Assembly (NCBI GenBank): GCA_021324825.1
Contig: JAJPII010000047.1
Location: 124,001 to 188,000, forward strand
DNA length: 64,000 nucleotides
Reading direction: 5' to 3'
Origin: Spartobacteria bacterium
Lineage (GTDB): Bacteria > Verrucomicrobiota > Verrucomicrobiia > Chthoniobacterales > Chthoniobacteraceae
Shown: in pieces, positions 51,079-60,930 of the stretch
How the letters are laid out: every line of letters starts with the position of its first letter
Position numbering within the stretch: position 1 is the stretch's first letter
Made by a program: the position numbers and the translations under genes
The notes under the pieces: generated by a model
What the model was told of the DNA's origin: nothing
Seen by the model: the letters and a program-made list of their open reading frames with translations, nothing else
Database searches by the model: none

Positions 51079-54000
51079 CTACTCCTCAAATCCGGAGCTT
51101 TGATCGAAGCCGAGTGTGCGGCAGTTCTCCGTCACAGTTCGGATCGTATTTTCGTCAACGCCACTTGGCACATGAGCGCTAATGTCGATGACTACCTGCA
51201 CATTCGCTCCGAGCTTGGCGACCAAATGCTGCAAAACCTCGGTTGAGATCGTCGAGGCATCCCGTGCAAGTCGCGTCGCGTCTACTTCGATGGAACCGTG
51301 AAATCTGGTGGGTTGAGACTTCGGTAGCGGGGACGTGGCTGAAGGGATGGGCGTGCCGCCGATAACAGGCTTTATAGGAACAATAGCCCCGCTTGGACTA
51401 GGCGTCGTTTGCGGAGCGGGCACAGTCTCCTTTTCCAACTGCGCTAGTGCGACTCCCGGCTTTACAATGACACTGCGACCATCGGCTACAATCGCGACGC
51501 CGGTTCGGCCGGCTTGCAGACCGACGTAGCGCTTGTTCTCCTGATCGTAACTCCCGGCGTAGGCAAACGTGTCCGACGACCAAGTGAGGCTCGCTACCCC
51601 ATCGCGTACCGCCTCGACCATCAATTCCTGATACGTCAGCCGTGGTAGATACAGATATTGGGCAAAATATTCCTGGACCTGCCGCAAGTCGATGTGCTCG
51701 CGGTCAGTCCAGAGCATCTTGTCGAGGTGGTGTCGCAGAAAAACTCCGGCCAGTGTTGCCGTAATTAAGCCATCGCGTTCCAGCCGTGCAAAGGCCCGCG
51801 CCGCGAGTGAACCAGAGCCAGTAAGACGAATCGCCTGCCACTCCGTTTTGCCTGAAGGGTTGGGTTGTTCGGGCACAATAAGCCATTGATAAGCCTCTGG
51901 CAGCCGCGCCTCGATAGCGCCATCAAAATCGCCCAACTTTTTCTCGGCGAGCTTCGTGTTAAAAGGGTCAAGGCCTAGTGCATCGCGCTCGTCATGGATT
52001 GACTTCCATGCGCGATAGTTCGCACACGCTTCTCTGAGTTCACCCAGCCTCGTCTTGTCCGCAGCGAGGAAGACGAGCGTGTTGCGATTGACCCTTTGTC
52101 CATTGCCGCGTTTTTCGAGAAACTCCATCGCGGTCTTCATCGCCGGACTGTCTTCGAGGCCATTCGTGTGGGCTTTCTCTGGTGGCAAAATTACCAAGCG
52201 TCCGTCCGTTTCGTCAGGGACCTCGCTGGTCGTGTCAGGTGCCGGGTAGACCTTCGCGAATCCGCCGCGCTGGCCCTGCTGTTTGCGGAGCCGTTGCCGG
52301 ATTTCCGAGAAAACGTCGTCATCTTCTTGCTGCGCCGCACGGTCACGAGCGATGTATCCAACATTGGGCTGCGTTGAATACCAATAGCGCGAGCCATCGG
52401 CATAAAGGTGTGCGGCTTGGTCGCCGAGTTGGCGCAGAGCATCACCAAAGACCGCGATGTTTTCGCCCGGCTGCACGCATCCGAGCCGGATGCGGCGAAT
52501 ATCGAGTCCTTTGTTTGCCTGTCCCGCGACCGGCGCGGAACCCATGTAGATCGTACGGGCCACACGCCGAGTGGCCCAGAGCCGTCCAAAGCGCGGTGAT
52601 TCGGTATCCATCCGCTTCGGCAGCGAATTCGGTCCGTCCACATCTTTCTCGATGATCACCGGCCAATTCGGCGGGAGATAGCGCGTCAACTCGGTTTCCA
52701 CCGTCGGTTCATCAATCGGCACGATGCTCGGCATGATGAGTAACGACCGGTCCTGCCGAACCCAGAGCGTATGAATCACCGAAGCCATCAAACGCAGCAC
52801 GCCGCGAGTGCGCTGGAATTCCTCCAGGCTGGACCAATCGTTGTAAAGGCGGTCGAACAGTTCTGGATGAATGGGATACGCTGCTTCCATGCGGCGTTCA
52901 TACTCGGCCTCGCGGCACTCGTTTGGAAACTCCGCGGGGTTCTGGCGATACTGTGTTCCGAACGCGCGCACGACTGCATCGCGGTCCGCGAAAAGCTGCG
53001 GGTCGGTCATCGGTTCAAACAGCCGGCGCCGCACAATCTCGTAGCTCTCCTCAGCATTCGCGGGCCGCCAGTTGAATTCCACCCGACCGAATGTGTTCTC
53101 AAGTCGCGTCAGCGCCTGCGCGCCGCCTTCGCCTCCCACCTCGATGTCTGACTGCGGCAATGAAGCCACCAGCAGAGCCGTCGGTACCGCTTTCACCGCT
53201 TCGGTTAGGGCTTGAGCGAAGGATAGATTGGAGTCGAACGACCCGCCCGGCAATCCTGGCGTTTCATACATCTGCCGACAGTACGCGACCCATTCATCGA
53301 CCAGGATCAGCAAAGGGCCAACCTGCTGGAAAAGCCGCACAAGGTCGTCGGAGCCAGGCGCCGCACCGTTTTCGTCGGATTCGCGAATGAGCGCATACGC
53401 ATCCTTCCCGCCAAGCTGATATGCGAGCCTGCCCCAGAGCGTTCGCAGCGAAATCCCGTCTTTCATCTTCTCGGGCTGTCCGGCGGAAAGCGCGGTGCCA
53501 ACGAGCACGGCCCGCTTCGCCTTTGGCAAACTCGAAACGCCTGCCTCCGACATCAGCACGTCAATACCCGTCAGATTGCTCGCCTGCGCGCCGCTTACGA
53601 GGTGATATAGGGCGAGCATCGAATGCGTCTTGCCGCCGCCGAAATTCGTCTGCAACTCGATGACGGGATGCCCGCCTTGACCGCTCAATCGCTTAAGGGC
53701 GTTGAGTAGCAACCCACGCAAGCCCTCGGTGAGAAACGTGCGTCGGTAGAACTCGTTCGGCTCACCATATTCCGGCAACGCACCGCCACGATGTACCTGC
53801 GCGAGATCGGCTGCGAACTCCGCCTGCGCGAAAGTTCCGTTGCACACATCCGGGTGGGGCGTGATGACGTCGCGCCACGGCTTCAATCCTTCCATCGGCG
53901 TGCCCTCAGTCGCCTGCCGTTTCGCGCGATCCGTCGCGACGCGCTGCATCTCGGCAAAGCGCGTCCGCATTACTTCGCCTTTCAGCTTCTCCACTTCCGT

Positions 54001-54393
54001 CGCTTGGCTGGCTGCCGAGACAGCGCTAAGCAAGCGGTGGATGGTATCGAGCGCGCGAAGTGTGTCGTCGGTGCTGAAAACCTGCTGGTGCGCCCAATCA
54101 TTCCGAATCACCTCCAGTTCGCCAAGCATCCCGCGCTCCGCCTTTCCCAGCTTGAGTCGAAAGAGATACTGCCAGTCGCTCAAGATGATGCTGATGACGC
54201 AAGCCGTGTCCCATTCGTCGGGTCCGCTCGGCACATGGCCTCCGCTACGCGCACGTTGTTCGAGGTATTCCTGCGCCTTCGCGGCTCCCAGTCCGCTGTG
54301 CCGCGCGTCCATCTGCTGGATGACAAAAGGGCGGTAGCCATCGACGAAGCAGTCGAGTGCGAGTCCCACACGTTCACGATTCGAGCGAGCCAT
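51079..54393 (-). CDS. DUF499 ATPase with N-terminal Swt1-type HEPN domain (anti-phage-associated)
   Basis: 1104 residues. The N-terminal 150 residues are a Swt1-family HEPN domain with the RNase motif R-NDWA-H (ELEVIRNDWAHQQVFSTDDTLRALDTI). The DUF499 ATPase core begins near residue 180 (PWRDVITPHPDVCNGTFAQAEFAADL). It has an unusual P-loop LQTNFGGGKTHSMLALYHL, Walker B PLLILVDEWVAY and sensor TALLVASLPQSDIEVGG. The C-terminal 150 residues are Pro-rich and then beta-rich (FHGSIEVDATRLARDA). DUF499 proteins recur with DUF1156 methyltransferases in phage-defence cassettes, and the DUF1156 gene lies upstream on the same strand. Last gene of the long operon. Confidence 0.88.
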   Translation of the reverse strand: MARSNRERVGLALDCFVDGYRPFVIQQMDARHSGLGAAKAQEYLEQRARSGGHVPSGPDEWDTACVISIILSDWQYLFRLKLGKAERGMLGELEVIRNDWAHQQVFSTDDTLRALDTIHRLLSAVSAASQATEVEKLKGEVMRTRFAEMQRVATDRAKRQATEGTPMEGLKPWRDVITPHPDVCNGTFAQAEFAADLAQVHRGGALPEYGEPNEFYRRTFLTEGLRGLLLNALKRLSGQGGHPVIELQTNFGGGKTHSMLALYHLVSGAQASNLTGIDVLMSEAGVSSLPKAKRAVLVGTALSAGQPEKMKDGISLRTLWGRLAYQLGGKDAYALIRESDENGAAPGSDDLVRLFQQVGPLLILVDEWVAYCRQMYETPGLPGGSFDSNLSFAQALTEAVKAVPTALLVASLPQSDIEVGGEGGAQALTRLENTFGRVEFNWRPANAEESYEIVRRRLFEPMTDPQLFADRDAVVRAFGTQYRQNPAEFPNECREAEYERRMEAAYPIHPELFDRLYNDWSSLEEFQRTRGVLRLMASVIHTLWVRQDRSLLIMPSIVPIDEPTVETELTRYLPPNWPVIIEKDVDGPNSLPKRMDTESPRFGRLWATRRVARTIYMGSAPVAGQANKGLDIRRIRLGCVQPGENIAVFGDALRQLGDQAAHLYADGSRYWYSTQPNVGYIARDRAAQQEDDDVFSEIRQRLRKQQGQRGGFAKVYPAPDTTSEVPDETDGRLVILPPEKAHTNGLEDSPAMKTAMEFLEKRGNGQRVNRNTLVFLAADKTRLGELREACANYRAWKSIHDERDALGLDPFNTKLAEKKLGDFDGAIEARLPEAYQWLIVPEQPNPSGKTEWQAIRLTGSGSLAARAFARLERDGLITATLAGVFLRHHLDKMLWTDREHIDLRQVQEYFAQYLYLPRLTYQELMVEAVRDGVASLTWSSDTFAYAGSYDQENKRYVGLQAGRTGVAIVADGRSVIVKPGVALAQLEKETVPAPQTTPSPSGAIVPIKPVIGGTPIPSATSPLPKSQPTRFHGSIEVDATRLARDASTISTEVLQHLVAKLGANVQVVIDISAHVPSGVDENTIRTVTENCRTLGFDQSSGFEE

Positions 54394-54396
54394 AAG

Positions 54397-54588
54397 TCAA
54401 GGGGATTCCGGCGGAACAATCAGCCGGATGTTTGGAAAATAGGTCCGCAGACAACCGCGGTCGTCTGTGGCCAGCGAGTCCGCCTGGGTCGCGGCATGTG
54501 CGACGCCAAGAAAATCGGGCAATATCGTTTTCGTGGCCCGCCCTCGCTGCGGTGTGACCTGTCCTTTCGAGGTAAGGAGTGCTTTCAT
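54397..54588 (-). pseudogene. Scar of an AbrB-antitoxin/PIN-toxin pair joined by deletion
   Basis: From ATG 54588 (behind GGAAGG) the product starts MKALLTSKGQVT, the first strand of an AbrB/MazE-type antitoxin. It then passes directly into TKTILPDFLGVAHAATQADSLATDDRGCLRTYFPNIRLIVP, the C-terminal third of a VapC-type PIN domain with the late acidic motif (DFL-AHA, TDD-G-RTYFP). The rest of the antitoxin and the PIN N-terminus with its first Asp are missing. One in-frame or near-frame deletion explains this. It lies 3 nt before the DUF499 gene and after the SIR2 gene. The product is unlikely to be toxic. Confidence 0.7.
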
Positions 54589-54685
54589 GCCTTCCACAAT
54601 AAGAATTCTTTGTAGGACTCGCAAGTCATACCATCTGTTCGGCCAGCAGCGGCAGTGCATATCCTCGCCCTGATTTCGCGCTTCA

Positions 54686-55774
54686 TTAAAACGGGATTTC
54701 TCCAAGAGTCTCCTTCAAGAAAGCCTCAATCTCCCGCAGCAGCCCGTGATTTTGGATTAAGGGTCCCGCTTCACTTCCCAGCGGCTTATCGACCCGGATA
54801 GCGCGAGCACTTTCCGCGTCCCCAATTCCCTTCAAAGCGGAAGGTGAAACATGTATTAGCCGCAATTTGCTGGTTTGCCTCTGCGCCTGAGAGATTATGG
54901 AATTAACGTAGTCATCTCCGAAGCTGTACCCGATAACCACCACGAGATCGGCGGCTGAGAGCGTCTCGTAGAAAAAGTGTGCCATTGAGAAAAACGGTTG
55001 TTCACCAGTGAGCTTAACGTCGGTTCCGAATACCAAGTGAGGCGGCATTCCAACAAACTCCTCAGCAGTTTCTGGCGGCATTTTGGAAATATTTATTAAG
55101 CCCCACTCCGGACTGTTGATCCAATCGAGACTTCCATGCATCTTATACAAGCGTATAATACATTGTCCCTCGAGTTGCTTCCGGAACAGTTCCGGTTGCC
55201 ATCCCTTCGCTGAAAAGCCGTCGACCAACACTAGGTTCTTTTGCGCCTCACAACACGGAATGAGTGCTTTCTCGACACAGCAATCATAATTGAGAGAGAA
55301 AATATCCAAACCTTCATAGCGCGCAGCGATTCTCGCTAATCCGTCGATATAAGCAATTTTCTCCTGAGTCGGGAAACCCAACTGCTCGTGTAAATGTTCG
55401 TAAAAGCAGCCCAAATATTCCTCCAACAGTCGGGCTTCTTCGGTGAGCAGTTGAGTGAGGTGAGGATGCCATCCAGATACAAACGGGGCTAGGGGATTAC
55501 GTTCGCGAGCAAGGAGGTGACGAGCGGCAATCGCAATCTGCTCTACGTTCACCGGTGCTGATGGATCGCGCCCGAGCTTGCCGAATTGAAAGCGAATTCC
55601 CCCTTCGATATAGAAGTGTAAAAGTTTTAAAGACTTTGGGCCTTTGGCGTTCGCGCGGTCGATAATGAAGCGTTTGAAGCGCTCCGCCAATTCCACCGAG
55701 GCGGGAAGACCGGCCGATTTAGAAAAACCGGCGCCAAGCAGAAAAACGATACGAGCTTTTGCCTCTGCCGTCAT
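54686..55774 (-). CDS. SIR2-like NADase effector paired with the Argonaute
   Basis: 362 residues from ATG at 55774, in a 4-nt ATGA overlap with the Argonaute stop; an ATG 9 nt upstream is less likely. The SIR2 core has ARIVFLLGAGFSKSAGLPAS, then DIFSLNYDCCVEKAL (the S-N-D of SIR2_2 proteins), RLYKMHGSLDW with the catalytic His, and DLVVVIGYSFGDDYVNSI. Stand-alone SIR2 effectors next to catalytically inactive Argonautes deplete NAD+ once the Argonaute finds invading nucleic acid, which kills the cell. Loop and His are intact, unlike the sirtuin at 31 kb. The tight overlap implies co-translation. Confidence 0.85.
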   Translation of the reverse strand: MTAEAKARIVFLLGAGFSKSAGLPASVELAERFKRFIIDRANAKGPKSLKLLHFYIEGGIRFQFGKLGRDPSAPVNVEQIAIAARHLLARERNPLAPFVSGWHPHLTQLLTEEARLLEEYLGCFYEHLHEQLGFPTQEKIAYIDGLARIAARYEGLDIFSLNYDCCVEKALIPCCEAQKNLVLVDGFSAKGWQPELFRKQLEGQCIIRLYKMHGSLDWINSPEWGLINISKMPPETAEEFVGMPPHLVFGTDVKLTGEQPFFSMAHFFYETLSAADLVVVIGYSFGDDYVNSIISQAQRQTSKLRLIHVSPSALKGIGDAESARAIRVDKPLGSEAGPLIQNHGLLREIEAFLKETLGEIPF

Positions 55775-58029
55775 AGAAACCACATTCGGTTGTTAAGTTC
55801 GGGCTTTGCCGCAATGGCATCGGCGATCCCCTGGAATCGTAGAGATTTCGCAATGAGCGTGCTGTAGAGGACCGAGATCGGTTTGCTTGCCCCATTGAAC
55901 GCCCTGAAATTGACGTGAGACAGATCATATACCTGCGCGACTAGGGGAATGGGATCAATTCCTTTCGCGAGCGCTCTTGTATGGACCCGGACGGAACAGG
56001 GGGATCGAAACCGCGCTGCTGCCAGGTCTTCTATCCCTTCCGTCAGCACCAGGAAATCGTCATCCCTGAGACGAACAACCTGTCCGCGTCCGGGAGTGCC
56101 GTTCGGATTCTCATCTGAAATAGCGAAGATTTCGTGATCCTCTGACACCGAAATAATGCAAACCGACGTGTGGCCGTTAGGCTTGAATGACTCTGCCGCG
56201 GACTCGACAGCTTTCTTCTCCTCCCGCTTGAGATCCCCCGTGAGGTGGATCACAAGTGAATCGTAGGGCAATTTTAATGTTTCTGCCTGTCTCAATGCAG
56301 CGGAAACCGCGTTCCCAAGACTCTCCGCCAAGTCTTCCTCACCCACTTCCGGATATACTGAAACGAAACCAAAGCGCCCATCAGAGCTGGAGCAAGTTGC
56401 AAATGCCTGATATTTATGTCTTGCACGCGACACAGGATCGTGACGTTCAGCCCGACCGATTCCAATAATAAGGCTCTTGCGGGTAGATGAGGGTTCGAGA
56501 GTCCAAGGCGTTCCGCCGAGTTTTGTAAAGGCTCCCAAGGCAATGTTTGAAGCAGCCCATTGAAATTGGGACGGGTTGTCGATGAGATCAACGGTGACAT
56601 TTTGTGCCATTATTCCGTGCCGCAAGAGCAGAGCCTTACAGGCATAATATGGCGAGGTTTCCTCTTCTTGTTCCGTCCGGTCATGAACGACGAAGAATAT
56701 GTCCGGCTTAAAATGAGAACCCTTCAGCCAAGCATCAAGCGCGTTTGCGTATGATTGAGCTGCATCGGCTTCACTCGATCCAATAGCTACGTCAAAATCA
56801 CTGACACTTACGACAGAGTCATTCTTCAATGGCAATCCGAACCACGGCTGGATTCCACGGAAATACCCAACTCCATCACGAAGCGCGGCAAACAGTTTTC
56901 GTGCTTCCGGTCGATGGCGGTTAGCGAACAGGAAACCGTAAGTGGGCTTTCCGATAGGTGGCATTCCGTGCGGACCAATCTTGACCATGCCATCTGTTTT
57001 CTTTCGGTTCTCATGTTTAACATCCCCTTTGTAGAGAAATTCTGGCTGCGGCAGAGAAAAAGCGCAGGGATATGTGCCTTCTACTGTTCCTGGCCGGATT
57101 GGCGCAGCATCAATCTGAATCTCGAGCCCCTGCCCCACAGCGGGAGTCAAATTTAAAGTATCCACCCCGCTGGAGAACAAGAATTCCAATGCAGCTGCCA
57201 AGCGCTCTTTATAGAGCCGCTGATTTCGGGAATGACCAACCAGGGTTTTATCTAGTTGCAGGCGCGTTGTTGTCACCCCGACAAGTGGCGCAAGTTTCGG
57301 GAATGACCTGTCGAATGTTGTAAAATTCTCAGGTTTCGGCTCCAACTTCAGCCAAGACGATGGAATGTCGGTCGTTTCGCCGTTTGGCAGCGAGACGGAA
57401 ACATTGTCACCGGAAATCTGCTTGACCCTTCCGCAATAGCGCCCTGCATAACGCGATAATTCGTCAGGCACTTCCAAGTGAGCCAGCATCACTGACGCCC
57501 CGTTCGCGATGGATCGCATCTCGCGGTTCTCCAGAGTTTTGGTGAAAAGCGTTCTCGCCCGCCAATTTATCACGAGGGTGTATTCACCCGCCTTTTCCGA
57601 ACTATCTGCCCTGAAGTAGATTCCTTCCTCAAAGGCGATATGCTCAAAATGCAGGCCTTCCACCGGCCTGAAGGCACAGCACCCCCACTGACGCTTGTCG
57701 ATCCATTGCCAAACGATCTCACAGCGCTGGGCAAGGTAGTCGGCGACCGCATACTCAATGATGGCCTTCGGAAGATTGCGGGCATTTGTCCACTCGTAAA
57801 TCTGCTTCCCGCAGCTATATCCTTCCGGGGCGATCCCCTTTATGAAGACGATCTGTGATTCGCGAACGTTCCAGACAATGCGAGCGGCTGCTTCTGGTTC
57901 ATAGATCTCGGTGAAAATCTCCTTGGGCTTCCTGTCCTTTGGAAGCGGTAGAAACGGCAAAATGCAGCTCGGCCGAGTTAAGCGGACCGGAAGCATGTTG
58001 AGTTTAAGAGATGTGGTTTCGTCTTTCAT
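55771..58029 (-). CDS. Long prokaryotic Argonaute, predicted catalytically inactive
   Basis: 752 residues. The MID part has PDIFFVVHDRTEQEEETSPYYACKALLLRHGIMAQNVT. The PIWI domain starts NIALGAFTKLGGTPWTL and SLIIGIGRAERHD at about residue 520, continues FGFVSVY and LVIHLTGDL, and ends LNNRMWFL, the usual Ago C-terminus. The first catalytic Asp of PIWI (IGIDV in active proteins) is Gly, and the later H-DG element has Thr in the Asp position, so slicing is unlikely. The N-terminal half holds a reduced N/PAZ-like region. This is the long-B type, which acts as a guide-directed sensor for a partner effector, here the overlapping SIR2 gene. It starts 15 nt after the DUF1156 gene. Confidence 0.88.
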   Translation of the reverse strand: MKDETTSLKLNMLPVRLTRPSCILPFLPLPKDRKPKEIFTEIYEPEAAARIVWNVRESQIVFIKGIAPEGYSCGKQIYEWTNARNLPKAIIEYAVADYLAQRCEIVWQWIDKRQWGCCAFRPVEGLHFEHIAFEEGIYFRADSSEKAGEYTLVINWRARTLFTKTLENREMRSIANGASVMLAHLEVPDELSRYAGRYCGRVKQISGDNVSVSLPNGETTDIPSSWLKLEPKPENFTTFDRSFPKLAPLVGVTTTRLQLDKTLVGHSRNQRLYKERLAAALEFLFSSGVDTLNLTPAVGQGLEIQIDAAPIRPGTVEGTYPCAFSLPQPEFLYKGDVKHENRKKTDGMVKIGPHGMPPIGKPTYGFLFANRHRPEARKLFAALRDGVGYFRGIQPWFGLPLKNDSVVSVSDFDVAIGSSEADAAQSYANALDAWLKGSHFKPDIFFVVHDRTEQEEETSPYYACKALLLRHGIMAQNVTVDLIDNPSQFQWAASNIALGAFTKLGGTPWTLEPSSTRKSLIIGIGRAERHDPVSRARHKYQAFATCSSSDGRFGFVSVYPEVGEEDLAESLGNAVSAALRQAETLKLPYDSLVIHLTGDLKREEKKAVESAAESFKPNGHTSVCIISVSEDHEIFAISDENPNGTPGRGQVVRLRDDDFLVLTEGIEDLAAARFRSPCSVRVHTRALAKGIDPIPLVAQVYDLSHVNFRAFNGASKPISVLYSTLIAKSLRFQGIADAIAAKPELNNRMWFL

Positions 58030-58044
58030 GGCTCGCGAAATGGT

Positions 58045-60930
58045 TTACAGCATATCCCGTTGCGTGAATATCTCGACCGCCGGTTTGCTCGCTGCGAGGC
58101 GGGTGGCTTCGGGCCAGGCTTGGACGAGGGCGTTGTATTGAAGCGCGTCTTTGGCCCATTTGCGGCGTTCACAGAGGGTGTAGAGGCGGTAGCTTAGATC
58201 ACGGGCCAGTTCGGCACGGGCACCGCCGAGCCGGGCGGTCAGTTCGGCGGCACCCTCCTCGCCCCGTGTTTCGAGGGCGCTGACGAGGTGATGCGTGGCT
58301 TCCCAAATCGTGAACCGCTTTTCGGTATTCGGGTCCCAGTCGGGCGCGAGTTCGTCGGTGCGGAGGAGGCGCACTTTTCCGGCTTTGGCCGTGAGGATGC
58401 CGGCTTCGGCCATGCCGGAGACGCTGGTGTTCTTCGCCGTGCTGAGCGTTTCGGCCACGCCGTAGGGGCCTTCCGAAAAACCGTGCTGGTCGAACCACGC
58501 CAGCGCCCATCGTGTATCTGTGTCAAACTCGCCTTCCTGTTCGGCAAGAACTTGATCGAGTGTCTGGTTGATGAGTGTAAGCGCGGTGCGCACCCCCATC
58601 GGCGCGCCGTCGGTTTCGATGACTTTTGTGTAACGAGAAAAGACAGCCATGCCAGGCCCGATGGCAGCTTGAGCCAAATCCACCGGCGCGATATTGCCCT
58701 TCTGCAACTGACGAAGCGCATCGGGGAGTTCACCACGTAGAGCGTGGAGAAATTCATTGCGCGAGGCGACACCAGCATCTTTCGGAAGTGGCCGACAAAC
58801 AATGACTATCGAAGAAGCAAGTGCGTTCCAATTTCGCTTGAGGTTTCCGATCAATTCAGTCCGTATTGGCCACGTGCCATCAATCGAGAAACCGGCGTGC
58901 AGTAGTCCTTCCAACATTGTTTCCCATCCAGTCGAAGCTCGGATTTCCGAAACCTCATCGCTGCCATCGTTCCCGTCTCCTTCCGCTTCGGATTGTTTGA
59001 ATGCGTAAAAGACGGTGAGCGGATACTCCTCGCTCATGGCATGCCGCATATTCACGAACGCGTTTCGGAAGCCTCGCTCGAAAAAGCTCTTCGCTTGTTC
59101 GGCACCTCCATGCCGGAAGCTATCAGCAACCAACTCCGTGACCTTCGGCGTGAGCATCGACGAGAACAGCCCTGGATAAATGTCTCGAAGAATCGGCCTC
59201 TGCCAGACATAAAAAAAGTCAGACAAGTCAGAATACGGAACATTGTCGTAGTAAGGCGGATCGGTCGAGAACACGGGCTTCGTGGCCAGACGGAATGGCT
59301 GCGCGGCATCATGCTGCTGCACGTAACCAGGCGTCGAGAATGACTGCTGCCGCAAAACCTCCAGAGTGTAGTCCAATTGGCCAACGAAGTTTCCGGTAGA
59401 ATCAGAGAAGGGATTTCCTTCCACAAAGTCCCAATTGATCGTGATCGCCTGACGGGCAAACACCTGCTGAATCTTTTCACCGCCCGGATCCCAAAAACAA
59501 AGCGCCGAAAGGCGATTTGCTAACTTGCTCACAGTCAAACCCAAGTAGGTAATGATTGCGTCAACGTAGGCGTCTGCTTCTGCTTTTGAGCCGAATTGCT
59601 TTTCGCATTCTTCACATGCTTTCGTACGAACACTCGGCGCGACGTGCTGAAAGGCTGTGAGTGCAGCGAGCTGACGTGAAGTGAAAAGTTGCCAGTGCTT
59701 CACCATTCCGTAGTTCTGAACACGAAAGCCTAGCTTGCCTGCTGGCAGGTCTGTATCCGGCACTCCCTGCGGCTTGGCACTCCGTGCGAGCGCTTCGTCT
59801 GCTTCCGTCGCACGCAGATAGGCTCTCCCTTTCGGACCTTCTACCACTGTGGCCATGAGACGTGCGCCCATGCGGCCGGCTTTTCCCTCAGCGCGAATGT
59901 AGTCCAACGGCATCGGGCTTCCCGTCAGCAAGCAAATGCCACCATTGCGGCTGACGGTTGCCTCGTGCGCTTCGCCTTCACCCATTCGGATGTCGAATCG
60001 ATACGTCATGTTTTGAGTGTCCACCAAGGGATGGAGCCAAGCTTTCCGCTTAGGTTTAGTGCAGAGCTTGAACGACCGTACCAGCGGGACGTGTGCACCT
60101 TTGGCCGCTGGATTTGGACTGGTCACTGTCCGTGCCCACAGCCACGCAATGACCGTCATTTGCTCTGTCTTGTTCCCCGCTTTTTCATCCGGTGTGGCGT
60201 GGCGATACGTGCCATCGGCCGCGCGGATCGCATGGATTTTCGGATAGAGATGCCCGACAAGCTTCTGTGCCTCGTCGCGCATCCAGCAGCCATAGTAGCG
60301 GATGTCCTCCGCGAGCCCCGCCGCACCTTTGCGCGTGCTCACCTCGGCGACTTGCTTTTTTCCGCGCCCGGCCTTGATCCCGCGCGCCGTACTGCCGAGA
60401 ACATTCGCGTGTCGCGCGTCTGGGTTTACCGGCGGAAGGCCGGCGAACTTCGGCGGCAGCTCAATGAGCGCCTTGGTGATGAGCACCGGCACCGGGTTCA
60501 AATCGCTTGCGTACGCTTCCAGCCCCAGCCGCTGCGCCTCCAGCGGAATGGAACCGCCACCGCAGAATGGATCGTAGATCGGCGGCGGATTGCCATCGGT
60601 GGAAAGGAGAATCTCATCGCGCGCCGCCTTGAGCACACGCTCGTCATTCGAGTTCTCCCACTTCACCAATTCCTCAATAAGCCGAAAGAGTTCCTGCCGC
60701 TTGTTCTCCTGCGCCTCTATGGTCGGATACAAGTCCGGTCGCGACGAAGGATCATCCACCAGTGAAGCAAATAACACCGCCCGGCAAGCCGCTAACGGAC
60801 GCCGCGCCCACCACAGGTGGAGCGTGGAGGGATGACCATGCCGGATGGATTTCTCCCGCGCCGCTTCGCGATTGATGGCCTCCAGCGGCAGCGCGACTTC
60901 GATGAGCTTTTTGCGGTAGGGAGTAGTCAT
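58045..60930 (-). CDS. DUF1156 adenine-specific DNA methyltransferase (anti-phage-associated)
   Basis: 961 residues. The DUF1156 head is KLIEVALPLEAINREAAREKSIRHGHPSTLHLWWARRPLAACRAVLFASLVDDP. SAM-binding motif I is PIYDPFCGGGSIPLEAQRLGLEAYASDLNPVP. The catalytic N6-adenine motif is STDPPYYDNVPYSDLSDFFYVWQ. A zinc-like CEECEKQFG and a large C-terminal helical region follow. Such enzymes mark host DNA in cassettes with DUF499 and helicase genes. The ATG shares one base with the stop of the upstream HEPN gene (TAATG). The cassette is interrupted here by the Argonaute-SIR2 pair. Confidence 0.9.
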   Translation of the reverse strand: MTTPYRKKLIEVALPLEAINREAAREKSIRHGHPSTLHLWWARRPLAACRAVLFASLVDDPSSRPDLYPTIEAQENKRQELFRLIEELVKWENSNDERVLKAARDEILLSTDGNPPPIYDPFCGGGSIPLEAQRLGLEAYASDLNPVPVLITKALIELPPKFAGLPPVNPDARHANVLGSTARGIKAGRGKKQVAEVSTRKGAAGLAEDIRYYGCWMRDEAQKLVGHLYPKIHAIRAADGTYRHATPDEKAGNKTEQMTVIAWLWARTVTSPNPAAKGAHVPLVRSFKLCTKPKRKAWLHPLVDTQNMTYRFDIRMGEGEAHEATVSRNGGICLLTGSPMPLDYIRAEGKAGRMGARLMATVVEGPKGRAYLRATEADEALARSAKPQGVPDTDLPAGKLGFRVQNYGMVKHWQLFTSRQLAALTAFQHVAPSVRTKACEECEKQFGSKAEADAYVDAIITYLGLTVSKLANRLSALCFWDPGGEKIQQVFARQAITINWDFVEGNPFSDSTGNFVGQLDYTLEVLRQQSFSTPGYVQQHDAAQPFRLATKPVFSTDPPYYDNVPYSDLSDFFYVWQRPILRDIYPGLFSSMLTPKVTELVADSFRHGGAEQAKSFFERGFRNAFVNMRHAMSEEYPLTVFYAFKQSEAEGDGNDGSDEVSEIRASTGWETMLEGLLHAGFSIDGTWPIRTELIGNLKRNWNALASSIVIVCRPLPKDAGVASRNEFLHALRGELPDALRQLQKGNIAPVDLAQAAIGPGMAVFSRYTKVIETDGAPMGVRTALTLINQTLDQVLAEQEGEFDTDTRWALAWFDQHGFSEGPYGVAETLSTAKNTSVSGMAEAGILTAKAGKVRLLRTDELAPDWDPNTEKRFTIWEATHHLVSALETRGEEGAAELTARLGGARAELARDLSYRLYTLCERRKWAKDALQYNALVQAWPEATRLAASKPAVEIFTQRDML

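Noticed and set aside
54686-58029. Short Argonaute SPARSA (SIR2-APAZ) system
   Set aside because: The Argonaute is 752 residues and the SIR2 protein has no APAZ extension, so the long-B Argonaute with separate effector fits better.
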